Source: Streptomyces sp. yr375 (GTDB lineage: Bacteria > Actinomycetota > Actinomycetes > Streptomycetales > Streptomycetaceae). Taken from it: a DNA stretch of 46,138 nt. Shown here one piece after another: positions 17,211 through 24,461 of the stretch. The notes below the pieces were generated by a model. That model saw nothing but the letters and a program-made list of their open reading frames with translations. It made no database searches and was not told the origin of the DNA. The DNA is taken from assembly GCF_900110755.1 (NCBI RefSeq), contig NZ_FOFF01000062.1:1-46138 (forward strand), written 5' to 3'. The position numbers and the translations under genes are program-made. Numbering within the stretch: the stretch's first letter is position 1; each line of letters starts with the position of its first letter.

Positions 17211-18008
17211 TTACGCCAGCAGCGGGAGGAGTCGCGTGAGGTCGGCCCGCTCGCCGCTCGCGCTGACCTTCGCCGCGGCGACGGCGTCCTGCCAGGTCAC
17301 CCGGCCGGTCGCCAGCCGGATCCAGGTCAGCGGGTCGGTCTCGACGACGTTGGGCGGGGTGCCCCGGGTGTGCCGGGGCCCTTCGACGCACTGCACGACG
17401 GCGTACGGCGGGATCCGCACCTCCGTGGCACCGCCGGGTGCCTTGTCGGCGAGGGCGTCGGCGAGCAGCCGGGTGGCCGCCGCGAGCGCCTGCCGGTCGT
17501 ACGGGATCTCCAGGCCGGGGACGGCCGCGTTGAGGTCGTCGGTGTGGACGACGAGTTCGATGGTGCGGGTGACGAGGTAGTCGGCGAGGGTCATCGCGCC
17601 GGTGCGGGCGGCGAGGACGCGGTCGCCGGGGGCGGTGAGGGCCTGCGTGAGGCGTTCCTCGGTGCGGGTGTAGAGGGCGTTCAGGTCGGGGTGGGCGGCG
17701 GCGAGGGCCACGGTGTCGTCGGAGATGCCGGCTGCGCGGGCGGCCGTTGCGAAGGGCCACTGCGTGAGGGCCAGCTCCGCTTTCGGGGGCGCGTCGCGGT
17801 CGAGGTTGCGGCTGACGGTCTCTACGGCCATGGCGACATGCGCGGCGAGCTCCCGCACGGACCAGCCCGCCAGCCGGGTGGGCAGGGCGAGCTGCTCCGG
17901 GGCGAGCGCCCCGACCCCGTCCCGCACGTGTGCGAACTGGGCCAGTACGGCGGCCCGGGTCTTGACGGGGTCGTAGGTACGCACGCGCTTCTTGCCGGCC
18001 GCAGACAT
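17211..18008 (-). CDS. maleylpyruvate isomerase-like / SCP-domain protein
   Basis: A 265-residue protein with two parts. Residues about 10-170 resemble the DinB-fold MDMPI N-terminal domain, which carries metal-binding histidines and uses mycothiol in some members (LPTRLAGWSVRELAAHVAMAVETV, VTRTIELVVHTDDL). The C-terminus (VRIPPYAVVQCVEGPRHTRGTPPNVVETDP...WIRLATGR) matches the bacterial sterol-carrier-protein-like domain. The substrate is unknown; a mycothiol-linked or thiol-transfer role is inferred from the family. The ATG at 18008 begins MSAAGKKRVRTYDPV. It lies nine bases after the downstream DUF397 stop on the same strand, so it may be read from the XRE/DUF397 transcript. Confidence 0.85.
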   Translation of the reverse strand: MSAAGKKRVRTYDPVKTRAAVLAQFAHVRDGVGALAPEQLALPTRLAGWSVRELAAHVAMAVETVSRNLDRDAPPKAELALTQWPFATAARAAGISDDTVALAAAHPDLNALYTRTEERLTQALTAPGDRVLAARTGAMTLADYLVTRTIELVVHTDDLNAAVPGLEIPYDRQALAAATRLLADALADKAPGGATEVRIPPYAVVQCVEGPRHTRGTPPNVVETDPLTWIRLATGRVTWQDAVAAAKVSASGERADLTRLLPLLA

Positions 18009-18017
18009 GCGGTGAGC

Positions 18018-18212
18018 CTAGCCGCGCACGAGCCCGACAAACGCGAGGAATGCATCCGGCGGGAGGGCGAGGGCGGGGCCGTGGGGGAACTTGGAGTCTC
18101 GGACGGCGATGAGGGGTTGGGCGGGGGTGAGGTCGGCGACCTCGACGCAGTTGCCGCCCGAGTCGTTGCTGTAGGACGACTTGAGCCCTGCCGACTCGGG
18201 CGCTGCTGTCAC
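18018..18212 (-). CDS. DUF397 protein (second copy of the pair)
   Basis: A 64-residue DUF397 protein: LKSSYSNDSGGNCVEVADL, then IAVRDSKFPHGPALALPPDAFLAFV. The GTG at 18212 overlaps the TGA of the upstream DUF397 gene by three bases (GTGA arrangement), implying translational coupling. DUF397 proteins are partners of XRE regulators in Streptomyces (for example the Scr1/Scr2 pair). They are thought to antagonise or modulate the regulator, some pairs behaving like toxin-antitoxin systems. It lacks the N-terminal THRNALELADG segment of its neighbour. Confidence 0.9.
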   Translation of the reverse strand: MTAAPESAGLKSSYSNDSGGNCVEVADLTPAQPLIAVRDSKFPHGPALALPPDAFLAFVGLVRG

Positions 18213-18433
18213 GGTTGGTCTGCCTTCACGTGGTCGACGAAGGTCGCGAGTGCCTCCGGCGGGAGCAGGAGAGCGGGGCCGCTCGGGAGTTTGGAGTCGC
18301 GGACGGCCACGCGGGCGTGGGTCGGGATGAGGTTCGCGACCTCGACGCAGTGACCGCCCGTCTGGTCGCTGTAGGACGACTTGAACCAGGCCGCGCCGTC
18401 GGCCAGTTCGAGGGCATTGCGGTGAGTGCTCAT
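18209..18433 (-). CDS. DUF397 protein (first copy of the pair)
   Basis: A 74-residue DUF397 protein: AAWFKSSYSDQTGGHCVEVANL, then VAVRDSKLPSGPALLLPPEALATFVDHV. The two family blocks (WFKSSYS..GG.CVEVA and VRDSK) are intact. The ATG at 18433 overlaps the stop of the XRE gene (ATGA), and its own TGA overlaps the next DUF397 start, so the three cistrons are coupled. It is about half identical to its neighbour by eye, consistent with a tandem duplication followed by divergence. Confidence 0.92.
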   Translation of the reverse strand: MSTHRNALELADGAAWFKSSYSDQTGGHCVEVANLIPTHARVAVRDSKLPSGPALLLPPEALATFVDHVKADQP

Positions 18434-19326
18434 TGCTGTTCCAACTCTCGTGCTGCTCGCTTCAGGAAGTCGGGTGTCAGCCTCGGACCACCGGCTTCGG
18501 CCCGCATGGCGTCGAACCGACGCCGGTACGCCCAGATCTCCGTGTCCTTGTCCGTGACGTTCACCGAGGTGAAGCCGTCGACGCTCACCACCGTGGGCAG
18601 CGGTGGCTCGAACTCCATGAGAATGAAGTTCTGGTGGCTCCGATAGACGGGCTGGCCCATCGGCAGGATCTGGACCGTGACATTCTCCAGCGCGGCCAGT
18701 TCCGCCAAGTGCTCGTACTGCTCCCGCATCACCTCCGGGCCGCCGTACACGCGCCGGAGGACGGCCTCGTCGAGGATCGCGTGGATCTCCACTGGGTGGT
18801 CGCTGCGGGTGATGACTTCCTTCCGCCTCATCCGGATCTCGATGTTCCGCTCGACGAACTCGGTGTTGCGCTCGTCCACCGGCTTGGCGCTCTCGAACAT
18901 GGCCCGTGCGTACGCCGCAGTCTGGAACAGCCCGAACATGACGTCCGGTTGATAGATCCGGAGAATCTTGGCGTCGCCCTCAAGACCCACGCCGATGTTG
19001 AAGCCTGAGGGCATGAAGAGGCGGTACTGCGACCACCAGCCCCGGTTCAGCGAGCCCTTGTGAATGTCCAGCAGGAACTCGATGTCGCTCGGGTCGCTGA
19101 CCCCGTACCGCTTCAGCAGTGACTTGAGGTCCTGCACTCTGGGGAGGCTGGTCAGGCCTCTCTCCACTCGGTGCAGTGTCGACTCGGAGACGCTCGTCCC
19201 CCGGACCGCCTGGCCTCTTGTGATGCCCCGGCCCAACTCCCCTCCGCCGTCGGCCTGCTCGCGCAGGCGTCGCAGCTCCTGTCCCAGTTGCATACGACGG
19301 ATCGTGGGCCCCGTCTTCGCTGCCAC
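18430..19326 (-). CDS. XRE-family regulator with DUF5753 domain
   Basis: A 298-residue regulator. The N-terminal helix-turn-helix covers about residues 10-75 (QLGQELRRLREQA ... VSESTLHRVERGLTSLP). The rest is the DUF5753 domain, with YQPDVMFGLFQTAAYARAMFE, VEIHAILDEAVLRRVYG and VTVQILPMGQPVYRSHQNFIL. The GTG at 19326 is supported by GAGGTGG six bases upstream. It heads a coupled XRE-DUF397-DUF397 unit, an arrangement of the WhiJ/Scr1 class linked to antibiotic production and development. The helix-turn-helix carries an unusual Gly-rich stretch (DGGGELGRG). Directly upstream lies a seven-unit 21-bp repeat array, a likely binding region for this protein. Confidence 0.93.
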   Translation of the reverse strand: MAAKTGPTIRRMQLGQELRRLREQADGGGELGRGITRGQAVRGTSVSESTLHRVERGLTSLPRVQDLKSLLKRYGVSDPSDIEFLLDIHKGSLNRGWWSQYRLFMPSGFNIGVGLEGDAKILRIYQPDVMFGLFQTAAYARAMFESAKPVDERNTEFVERNIEIRMRRKEVITRSDHPVEIHAILDEAVLRRVYGGPEVMREQYEHLAELAALENVTVQILPMGQPVYRSHQNFILMEFEPPLPTVVSVDGFTSVNVTDKDTEIWAYRRRFDAMRAEAGGPRLTPDFLKRAARELEQQ

Positions 19327-19328
19327 CC

Positions 19329-19475
19329 GTGTCCACCTCTTTTCGCGCTGTGCCGACCAACTCGACCCGCATGCCCACCGAATCACGCACGGTGCCCGGC
19401 AGATCGCAGCCAGTGCCCGGAGTCTGACATACCGTGCCCTGCCCCCGCAGGCAGATGCCCACCACCGGGCATATT
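19329..19475. repeat. seven-unit array with exact 21-bp period (core GTGCCC)
   Basis: Units start at 19329, 19350, 19371, 19392, 19413, 19434 and 19455. Their first bases are GTGTCCAC, GTGCCGAC, ATGCCCAC, GTGCCCGG, GTGCCCGG, GTGCCCTG and ATGCCCAC. The rest of each unit is not conserved, so this looks like seven phased binding sites two helical turns apart rather than a simple tandem duplication. The last unit also forms ATGCCC-N6-GGGCAT (19455-19472). The array fills most of the 213-bp divergent promoter and covers the XRE gene's ribosome binding site. Confidence 0.8.
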
Positions 19476-19539
19476 CCAGTTAATGAGGGATTCCCTTGTT
19501 CGATTGCGGAGCCCTGCTCCACCTGCGGAAAGTGGTCCC

Positions 19540-19809
19540 GTGACTACTCCACGCAAACCCCGTCCCCGCCCCCGTACCGACGCCCCCTTCCTGGTCGGCG
19601 ACCGGGTCAAGGGCACTACCTACGTCACGCCCGAGGGCTACCGGCACGAGCGTCGCGAGCCGTTCGAGGGGGTCGTCGTCCAGGTCGGGTCCGGGTATGC
19701 CGGGGTCGACGCCGAGCAGGCGTTCGTCTGGGTGCGGCTCGCCGATCACACCGAGCGGCAAGCGCTGGTCGTCGAGACCGAGTTGGCGTCGGAGGCGGAC
19801 GACAAGTGA
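19540..19809 (+). CDS. small conserved hypothetical protein
   Basis: An 89-residue protein with a basic N-terminus (TTPRKPRPRPRTD). A compact beta-rich body follows (FLVGDRVKGTTYVTPEGYRHERREPFEGVVVQVGSGY, then AFVWVRLADHTERQALVVETEL), reminiscent of a small SH3-like or KOW-like barrel. This fold is a guess from the pattern and no function is assigned. The GTG at 19540 has GGAAAG about 9-10 bases upstream. It is divergent from the XRE gene across the 21-bp array, and its stop overlaps the next start (GTGA), so the two small genes form a coupled unit. Confidence 0.75.
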   Translation: MTTPRKPRPRPRTDAPFLVGDRVKGTTYVTPEGYRHERREPFEGVVVQVGSGYAGVDAEQAFVWVRLADHTERQALVVETELASEADDK

Positions 19810-20066
19810 ACCTCGTGGACCTCGCCCTCGGCTGTCTCGCCGGGCTCCTCGCCCTGCTCGCCCTCGCCTTACTGCTCACGTCGTACGCCGAACCGGCGCC
19901 CCCGGACCCCGTCGAGCAACAACCCCTCCCCGCGCGGCGCGTCCTCGGCACCGGGCTCGGCGGGGCCTGGCCCCCCGTGACCTTCTGCGACGGACGCTGC
20001 TGCCCCACCCCCGCGCCCCCGCCGTACACCACCGGGATCCTCCGGATCCCCGACGCCCCGCGCTGA
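19806..20066 (+). CDS. small single-pass membrane protein with TTA codon
   Basis: An 86-residue protein with one N-terminal hydrophobic segment (residues about 4-26, LVDLALGCLAGLLALLALAL) and a Pro-rich tail with a CDGRCC cluster. Function is unknown. Codon 22 (bases 19869-19871) is TTA, the rare leucine codon that needs the bldA tRNA, so expression is probably tied to developmental stage. The GTG at 19806 overlaps the TGA of the preceding gene. The bidirectional terminator at 20082-20113 follows. Its small size and weak family signal leave some doubt that it is translated as drawn. Confidence 0.7.
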   Translation: MNLVDLALGCLAGLLALLALALLLTSYAEPAPPDPVEQQPLPARRVLGTGLGGAWPPVTFCDGRCCPTPAPPPYTTGILRIPDAPR

Positions 20067-20081
20067 GGCGCACGTACGACG

Positions 20082-20113
20082 AAGGCCCCGTTCGCCGAGA
20101 CGAACGGGGCCTT
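20082..20113. terminator. bidirectional terminator between the small pair and purL
   Basis: A perfect 13-bp stem AAGGCCCCGTTCG / CGAACGGGGCCTT with a 6-nt loop, between convergent genes. Confidence 0.85.
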
Positions 20114-20138
20114 CACAGCCGTAGAGCCACGGAAACGC

Positions 20139-22397
20139 TTACGCGAGCAGCGCCGGGATCGTGTCCTCGTGAGCCTTGCGCAGGTCCTCCAGGGACAGTT
20201 CGAACTCGCCCTGGAGCTCGATCGTGTCGCCGTCGACGACACCGATGCGGGTGACGGGCAGACCCCGCGCCCCGCACATGTCGTTGAAGCGGAGTTCCTC
20301 GGAGCGCGGCACGGCGACGACCGCGCGGCCGGCCGACTCGGAGAAGAGGAGCGTGAAGGCGTCCAGGCCGTCCGGGACGATCAGACGCGCGCCCTTCTCA
20401 CCGAGCAGCGCCGACTCGACGACCGCCTGGATCAGACCGCCGTCGGACAGGTCGTGCGCGGAGTCGACCATTCCGTCGCGGGAGGCGGAGATCAGGATCT
20501 CGGCGAGGAGCCGCTCGCGCTCCAGGTCGACCTTGGGCGGCAGGCCGCCGAGGTGGTCGTGGACGACCTGCGACCAGGCCGAGCCGCCGAACTCCTCACG
20601 GGTGTCGCCGAGCAGGTAAAGGAGCTGGCCCTCTTCCTGGAAGGCGACCGGCGTGCGGCGCGCGACGTCGTCGATGACGCCCAACACGGCGACGACCGGG
20701 GTCGGGTGGATCGCGACCTCGCCCGTCTGGTTGTAGAGCGACACGTTGCCGCCGGTGACCGGGGTGCCCAACTGCTGGCAGGCGTCGGCCAGTCCACGGA
20801 CCGCCTCCGCGAACTGCCACATGACGGCCGGGTCTTCGGGCGAGCCGAAGTTCAGGCAGTCGGAGACGGCGAGCGGCTTCGCGCCGGTCGTCGCCACGTT
20901 CCGGTACGCCTCCGAGAGCGCCAACTGCGCGCCCGCGTACGGGTCGAGCTTGGCGTACCGGCCGTTGCCGTCGGTCGCGATGGCGACGCCGAGGCCGGTC
21001 TCCTCGTCGATCCGGATCATCCCGGAGTCCTCGGGCTGGGCCAACACCGTGTTGCCCTGCACGAAGTGGTCGTACTGGGACGTGATCCACTTCTTCGAGG
21101 CCTGGTTGGGAGAGGCCACCAGCTTCAGGACCTGGTCCTTCAGCTCCGCCGAAGTCGTGGGCCGGGGAAGCTTGTTGGCGTCGTCCGCCTGGAGGGCGTC
21201 CTGCCAGGACGGGCGGGCGTACGGACGCTCGTAGACCGGACCGTCGTGGGCGACCGTGCGCGGGTCGACGTCGACGATCTTGCCGCCGTGCCAGAAGATC
21301 TCGAGGCGGTCGCCGTCGGTCACCTCACCGATGACGGTGGCGATGACGTCCCACTTGTCGCAGATCTCGAGGAACCGGTCGACCTTCGCCGGCTCGACGA
21401 CCGCGCACATGCGTTCCTGCGACTCGCTCATGAGGATTTCCTCGGGCGAGAGCGTCGAGTCGCGCAGCGGTACGTCGTCCAGCGTCACGCGCATGCCGCC
21501 GGAGCCGTTGGACGCGAGCTCGGACGTGGCGCAGGACAGGCCCGCCGCGCCGAGGTCCTGGATGCCGACGACCAGCTTCTCCTGGAACGCTTCGAGCGTG
21601 CACTCGATGAGCAGCTTCTCCTGGAAGGGGTCGCCGACCTGGACCGCCGGGCGCTTGCTCGGCTTGGCGTCGTCGAAGGTCTCGGAGGCGAGGATCGACG
21701 CGCCGCCGATGCCGTCGCCGCCCGTGCGGGCCCCGTACAGGATGACCTTGTTGCCCGCGCCGGACGCCTTCGCCAGGTGAATGTCCTCGTGCCGCATCAC
21801 ACCGATGGCACCGGCGTTGACCAGCGGGTTTCCCTGATAGCAGGCGTCGAAGACGACCTCGCCGCCGATGTTCGGCAGACCCAGGCAGTTGCCGTAGCCG
21901 CCGATGCCCGCGACGACGCCCGGCAGGACGCGCTTGGTGTCGGGGTGATCGGCCGCGCCGAAGCGCAGGGGGTCCACGACGGCGACCGGCCGCGCGCCCA
22001 TCGCGATGATGTCGCGCACGATGCCGCCGACGCCCGTGGCCGCGCCCTGGTAGGGCTCGACGTAGGACGGGTGGTTGTGCGACTCGACCTTGAAGGTGAC
22101 CGCGTAGCCCTGGCCGACGTCCACGACGCCCGCGTTCTCACCGATGCCGACGAGCAGCGCGTCGCTCTGCGGGGCCTTCTCGCCGAACTGGCGCAGGTGC
22201 ACCTTCGACGACTTGTAGGAGCAGTGCTCGGACCACATGACCGAGTACATGGCGAGCTCGGCACCGGTGGGCCGGCGGCCGAGGATCTCCACGACCCGCT
22301 CGTACTCGTCCTTCTTCAGGCCGAGTTCGGCCCAGGGCAGCTCGACGTCGGGGGTCTCGGCCGCGTGCTCGACCGTGTCCAGAGGCGTCCGGCTCAT
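20139..22397 (-). CDS. purL: phosphoribosylformylglycinamidine synthase subunit PurL
   Basis: A 752-residue short-type PurL, the FGAM synthase subunit that works with PurQ (glutaminase) and PurS. Motifs: YSVMWSEHCSYKSSK near residue 50, VESHNHPSYVEPYQGAATGVGGIVRDI, GYGNCLGLPNIGGE, IQDLGAAGLSCATSE, ATDGNGRYAKLDPY and SAHDLSDGGLIQAVVES. The length is typical of PurS-dependent enzymes, unlike the roughly 1300-residue fused type. The ATG at 22397 overlaps the purQ stop (ATGA). It is the last gene of purS-purQ-purL, and the terminator at 20082-20113 follows. Confidence 0.97.
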   Translation of the reverse strand: MSRTPLDTVEHAAETPDVELPWAELGLKKDEYERVVEILGRRPTGAELAMYSVMWSEHCSYKSSKVHLRQFGEKAPQSDALLVGIGENAGVVDVGQGYAVTFKVESHNHPSYVEPYQGAATGVGGIVRDIIAMGARPVAVVDPLRFGAADHPDTKRVLPGVVAGIGGYGNCLGLPNIGGEVVFDACYQGNPLVNAGAIGVMRHEDIHLAKASGAGNKVILYGARTGGDGIGGASILASETFDDAKPSKRPAVQVGDPFQEKLLIECTLEAFQEKLVVGIQDLGAAGLSCATSELASNGSGGMRVTLDDVPLRDSTLSPEEILMSESQERMCAVVEPAKVDRFLEICDKWDVIATVIGEVTDGDRLEIFWHGGKIVDVDPRTVAHDGPVYERPYARPSWQDALQADDANKLPRPTTSAELKDQVLKLVASPNQASKKWITSQYDHFVQGNTVLAQPEDSGMIRIDEETGLGVAIATDGNGRYAKLDPYAGAQLALSEAYRNVATTGAKPLAVSDCLNFGSPEDPAVMWQFAEAVRGLADACQQLGTPVTGGNVSLYNQTGEVAIHPTPVVAVLGVIDDVARRTPVAFQEEGQLLYLLGDTREEFGGSAWSQVVHDHLGGLPPKVDLERERLLAEILISASRDGMVDSAHDLSDGGLIQAVVESALLGEKGARLIVPDGLDAFTLLFSESAGRAVVAVPRSEELRFNDMCGARGLPVTRIGVVDGDTIELQGEFELSLEDLRKAHEDTIPALLA

Positions 22398-23074
22398 GCG
22401 TTGACCAGCTTCTTGAGGATCGAGGTGAAGAAGGGCAGGCCGTCGGTGCGGCCGGAGCCGATGAGCGACTCGACGGCGTGCTCCGGGTGCGGCATGAGGC
22501 CTACGACGTTCCCGGCCTCGTTCGAGATGCCGGCGATGTCGCGCAGCGAGCCGTTCGGGTTGAAGTCGACGTACCGGAAGGCGACGCGGCCCTCCGCCTC
22601 GAGCTTGTCGAGGGTGTACTCGTCGGCGACGTACCGGCCGTCCATGTTCTTCAGCGGGATGTGGATCTCCTGGCCCGCCTCGTAGTCGGCGGTCCAGGCG
22701 GTGTCCGTGCTCTCCACGCGCAGCTTCTGGTCGCGGCAGATGAAGTGGAGGTGGTCGTTGCCGAGCATCCCGCCGGGCAGGAGGTGGGCCTCGGTCAGGA
22801 CCTGGAAGCCGTTGCAGATGCCCAGCACCGGGAGGCCGGCCTTCGCCTGCTCGATGACGGTCTCCATCACCGGCGAGAAGCGGGAGATGGCACCGGCGCG
22901 CAGATAGTCGCCGTAGGAGAAACCGCCGGGCAGCACCACGGCGTCGACCTGGTGGAGGTTCTTGTCCTTGTGCCAGAGAGCGACGGGTTCGGCGCCCGCG
23001 AGGCGGATCGCACGCTGGGTGTCCCGGTCGTCGAGGCTGCCCGGGAAAGTGACGACGCCAATACGAGCGGTCAC
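22394..23074 (-). CDS. purQ: phosphoribosylformylglycinamidine synthase subunit PurQ
   Basis: A 226-residue class I glutamine amidotransferase that supplies ammonia to PurL. The nucleophile is Cys87 in VLGICNGFQVL, and the catalytic His196 and Glu198 lie in LMPHPEH. The PurQ-specific LPGGFSYGDYLRAGAI is present near residue 48. The GTG at 23074 overlaps the purS stop (GTGA), and its own TGA overlaps the purL ATG, so all three subunits are translationally coupled. This fits their assembly into one FGAM synthase complex. Confidence 0.97.
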   Translation of the reverse strand: MTARIGVVTFPGSLDDRDTQRAIRLAGAEPVALWHKDKNLHQVDAVVLPGGFSYGDYLRAGAISRFSPVMETVIEQAKAGLPVLGICNGFQVLTEAHLLPGGMLGNDHLHFICRDQKLRVESTDTAWTADYEAGQEIHIPLKNMDGRYVADEYTLDKLEAEGRVAFRYVDFNPNGSLRDIAGISNEAGNVVGLMPHPEHAVESLIGSGRTDGLPFFTSILKKLVNA

Positions 23075-23334
23075 TTCGCGGCCTCCGCGACTTCATCAAC
23101 GCGGACCGTGAAGTCCTCGATCACCGTGTTGGCGAGGAAGGATTCCGCAAGATCGTGGATGCGGGCGAGCGCGGCCTCGTCGACGGGGCCGTCAACTTCC
23201 AGTTCGAATCGCTTTCCCTGACGTACGTCCGAGATGCCTTCGAAACCCAGCCGCGGCAGTGCGCGCTGCACCGCCTGGCCCTGGGGGTCGAGGATCTCCG
23301 GCTTGAGCATGACGTCGACTACGACGCGTGCCAC
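23071..23334 (-). CDS. purS: phosphoribosylformylglycinamidine synthase subunit PurS
   Basis: An 87-residue PurS, the small structural subunit that bridges PurL and PurQ. Motifs: VVVDVMLKPEILDPQGQAV, LGFEGISDVRQGKRFELEV and FLANTVIEDFTVRV. The GTG at 23334 is chosen for the GGGAG six bases upstream and the family length; an in-frame extension to 23391 adds residues with no family counterpart. It is the first gene of the purS-purQ-purL unit, with an inverted repeat about 65 bp upstream. Confidence 0.95.
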   Translation of the reverse strand: MARVVVDVMLKPEILDPQGQAVQRALPRLGFEGISDVRQGKRFELEVDGPVDEAALARIHDLAESFLANTVIEDFTVRVDEVAEAAK

Positions 23335-23398
23335 TGGCACTCCCGGTGGTGTGGTGCTGAGCAGGCTCCTGCCGGTGTCTCCAACAGGCACCTTCAGA

Positions 23399-23427
23399 CT
23401 ACCCGCACAAAATTTCTACGCGGGTAG
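23399..23427. promoter_or_regulatory. inverted repeat upstream of purS
   Basis: CTACCCGC (23399-23406) and GCGGGTAG (23420-23427) are perfect inverted copies around the AT-rich 13-nt spacer ACAAAATTTCTAC. This is the most prominent element in the 332-bp gap 23335-23666, which holds no gene. Its place about 65-95 bp before purS suits an operator for the purine operon; the regulator is unknown. Confidence 0.5.
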
Positions 23428-23620
23428 CGTTGTAGGAATCTACGTGACGGCCATCACGATCGCGCAACGAAGACGGGCGTTCGCGAAAAGTTACGGGAAA
23501 GATCCCCGAACGGCCCCGGATACCTATTGCGCTCGGACACGCGGACAGATTTAGTCGGGCTTCACAATGCATTCCGCGCACTGTACAAATGAATTAGAAA
23601 TAGCCGAGACTCGGCACTTC

Positions 23621-23634
23621 ACCGTAGCTACGGT
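23621..23634. promoter_or_regulatory. 14-bp palindrome at the lsr2-like promoter
   Basis: ACCGTAGCTACGGT is a perfect palindrome ending 32 bp before the GTG start. Its right half contains TACGGT, a plausible -10 hexamer, so a bound protein would block transcription. Confidence 0.5.
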
Positions 23635-23666
23635 GTATGTGGTGCCGGACGAAGGGACCGATATTC

Positions 23667-23984
23667 GTGGCGCAGAAGGTCGTGGTCACTCTCTTTGACG
23701 ACATCGACGGCTCGGAAGCGGCGGAAACGATCGCCTTCGGACTCGACGGCAAGTCGTACGAGATCGACCTGAATGAAGCCAATGCCAAGAAACTGCGTAA
23801 GGCGCTCGCGCCCTACGTGGACGCCGGCCGCAAGCGGTCGAGGTCGGGCAGGGCGTACAAGCAGACGGAGGTCGCACCCGACCCCGCCGCGGTCCGCGCC
23901 TGGGCCCAGGCCAACAAGATGGAGGTGCCGGCCCGCGGCCGCATCCCCAAGAAGGTCTACGAGGCGTTCACCGAAGCCCAGTGA
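23667..23984 (+). CDS. Lsr2-family nucleoid-associated protein (LsrL-type paralogue)
   Basis: A 105-residue Lsr2 protein, a xenogeneic silencer that binds AT-rich DNA and bridges it. The N-terminal dimerisation domain is clear (VAQKVVVTLFDDIDGSEAAETIAFGLDGKSYEIDLN...ANAKKLRKAL), as is the C-terminal DNA-binding domain (AVRAWAQANKMEVPARGRIPKKVYEAF) with the AT-hook-like RGR. The position beside purS and the length match the second Lsr2 (LsrL) of Streptomyces rather than the main one; this is inference from gene order. The GTG at 23667 follows GAAGGGA. ATG at 23637 would add ten residues foreign to the family. Confidence 0.93.
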   Translation: MAQKVVVTLFDDIDGSEAAETIAFGLDGKSYEIDLNEANAKKLRKALAPYVDAGRKRSRSGRAYKQTEVAPDPAAVRAWAQANKMEVPARGRIPKKVYEAFTEAQ

Positions 23985-24044
23985 GGCCCCTGGGGCGGTG
24001 AGACGCCCCGCGCGGGGCACTCCGTGGCGCTCTACGGCACCCCG

Positions 24045-24074
24045 TGGCACTCCCTGGCACTCCCTGGCACTCCC
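24045..24074. repeat. three 10-bp tandem repeats downstream of lsr2-like gene
   Basis: Three perfect copies of TGGCACTCCC, preceded by diverged copies from about 24015. Non-coding. It probably arose by slippage. Confidence 0.7.
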
Positions 24075-24109
24075 TGAAGGCCGGTCATTCGCCCCTCGGA
24101 CGAACCGAC

Positions 24110-24140
24110 TTGCGCTGCACCCCTCCCGGTCGGCTAGAGT
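24110..24140 (+). promoter_or_regulatory. candidate promoter of tRNA-Gly(TCC)
   Basis: TTGCGC (24110-24115) and TAGAGT (24135-24140), spacer 19 bp, about 50 bp before the tRNA. TAGAGT is a good vegetative -10. Confidence 0.45.
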
Positions 24141-24190
24141 CTGGAGCACGCCGAGGGGCGAGGCCGAAAGGCCCAGCTCACGGAGTACAC

Positions 24191-24262
24191 GCGGGTGTAG
24201 TTCAGTAGCAGAACATCCCCCTTCCAGGGGGAAGGCGCAGTGTGCAATTCCTGTCACCCGCT
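24191..24262 (+). tRNA. tRNA-Gly (anticodon TCC)
   Basis: Acceptor GCGGGTG pairs with CACCCGC; the anticodon loop CTTCCAG is on TCCCC/GGGGA. CCA is not encoded. The T-loop region reads TGCAATTC, a variant of TTCGAAT. Confidence 0.9.
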
Positions 24263-24342
24263 CTGCATCGCCGTCCGAACCACTGTGGTGGATCAGGTAG
24301 GCTGGTGCTCGCGCCGATCGGTGAAAGCCGGTCGGAGGCAAT

Positions 24343-24415
24343 GCGGACGTAGCTCAGTTGGTAGAGCGCAACCTTGCCAAGGTTGAGGTCGCCAGTTCGA
24401 ACCTGGTCGTCCGCT
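24343..24415 (+). tRNA. tRNA-Gly (anticodon GCC), copy 1
   Basis: Acceptor GCGGACG pairs with CGTCCGC; the anticodon loop TTGCCAA is on CAACC/GGTTG. CCA is not encoded. Identical to the copy at 28391. Confidence 0.95.
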
Positions 24416-24428
24416 CTGGATAGAGATC

Positions 24429-24459
24429 AAGCCCCCCGGCTTCGGCCGGGGGGCTTTTT
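24429..24459 (+). terminator. UUCG-loop terminator after tRNA-Gly
   Basis: Stem AAGCCCCCCGGC / GCCGGGGGGCTT with TTCG loop (24441-24444), then a T run. Confidence 0.92.
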
Positions 24460-24461
24460 CG

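Noticed and set aside
19329..19475. Coding heptapeptide repeat (Cys-Pro every seven residues in one frame)
   Set aside because: A 21-bp period gives seven-residue periodicity in every frame. None has a good start, and the unit interiors show no protein-level conservation.
20169..22685. Long frame antisense to purL and purQ
   Set aside because: Shadow of two certain genes; low-complexity composition and no ribosome binding site.
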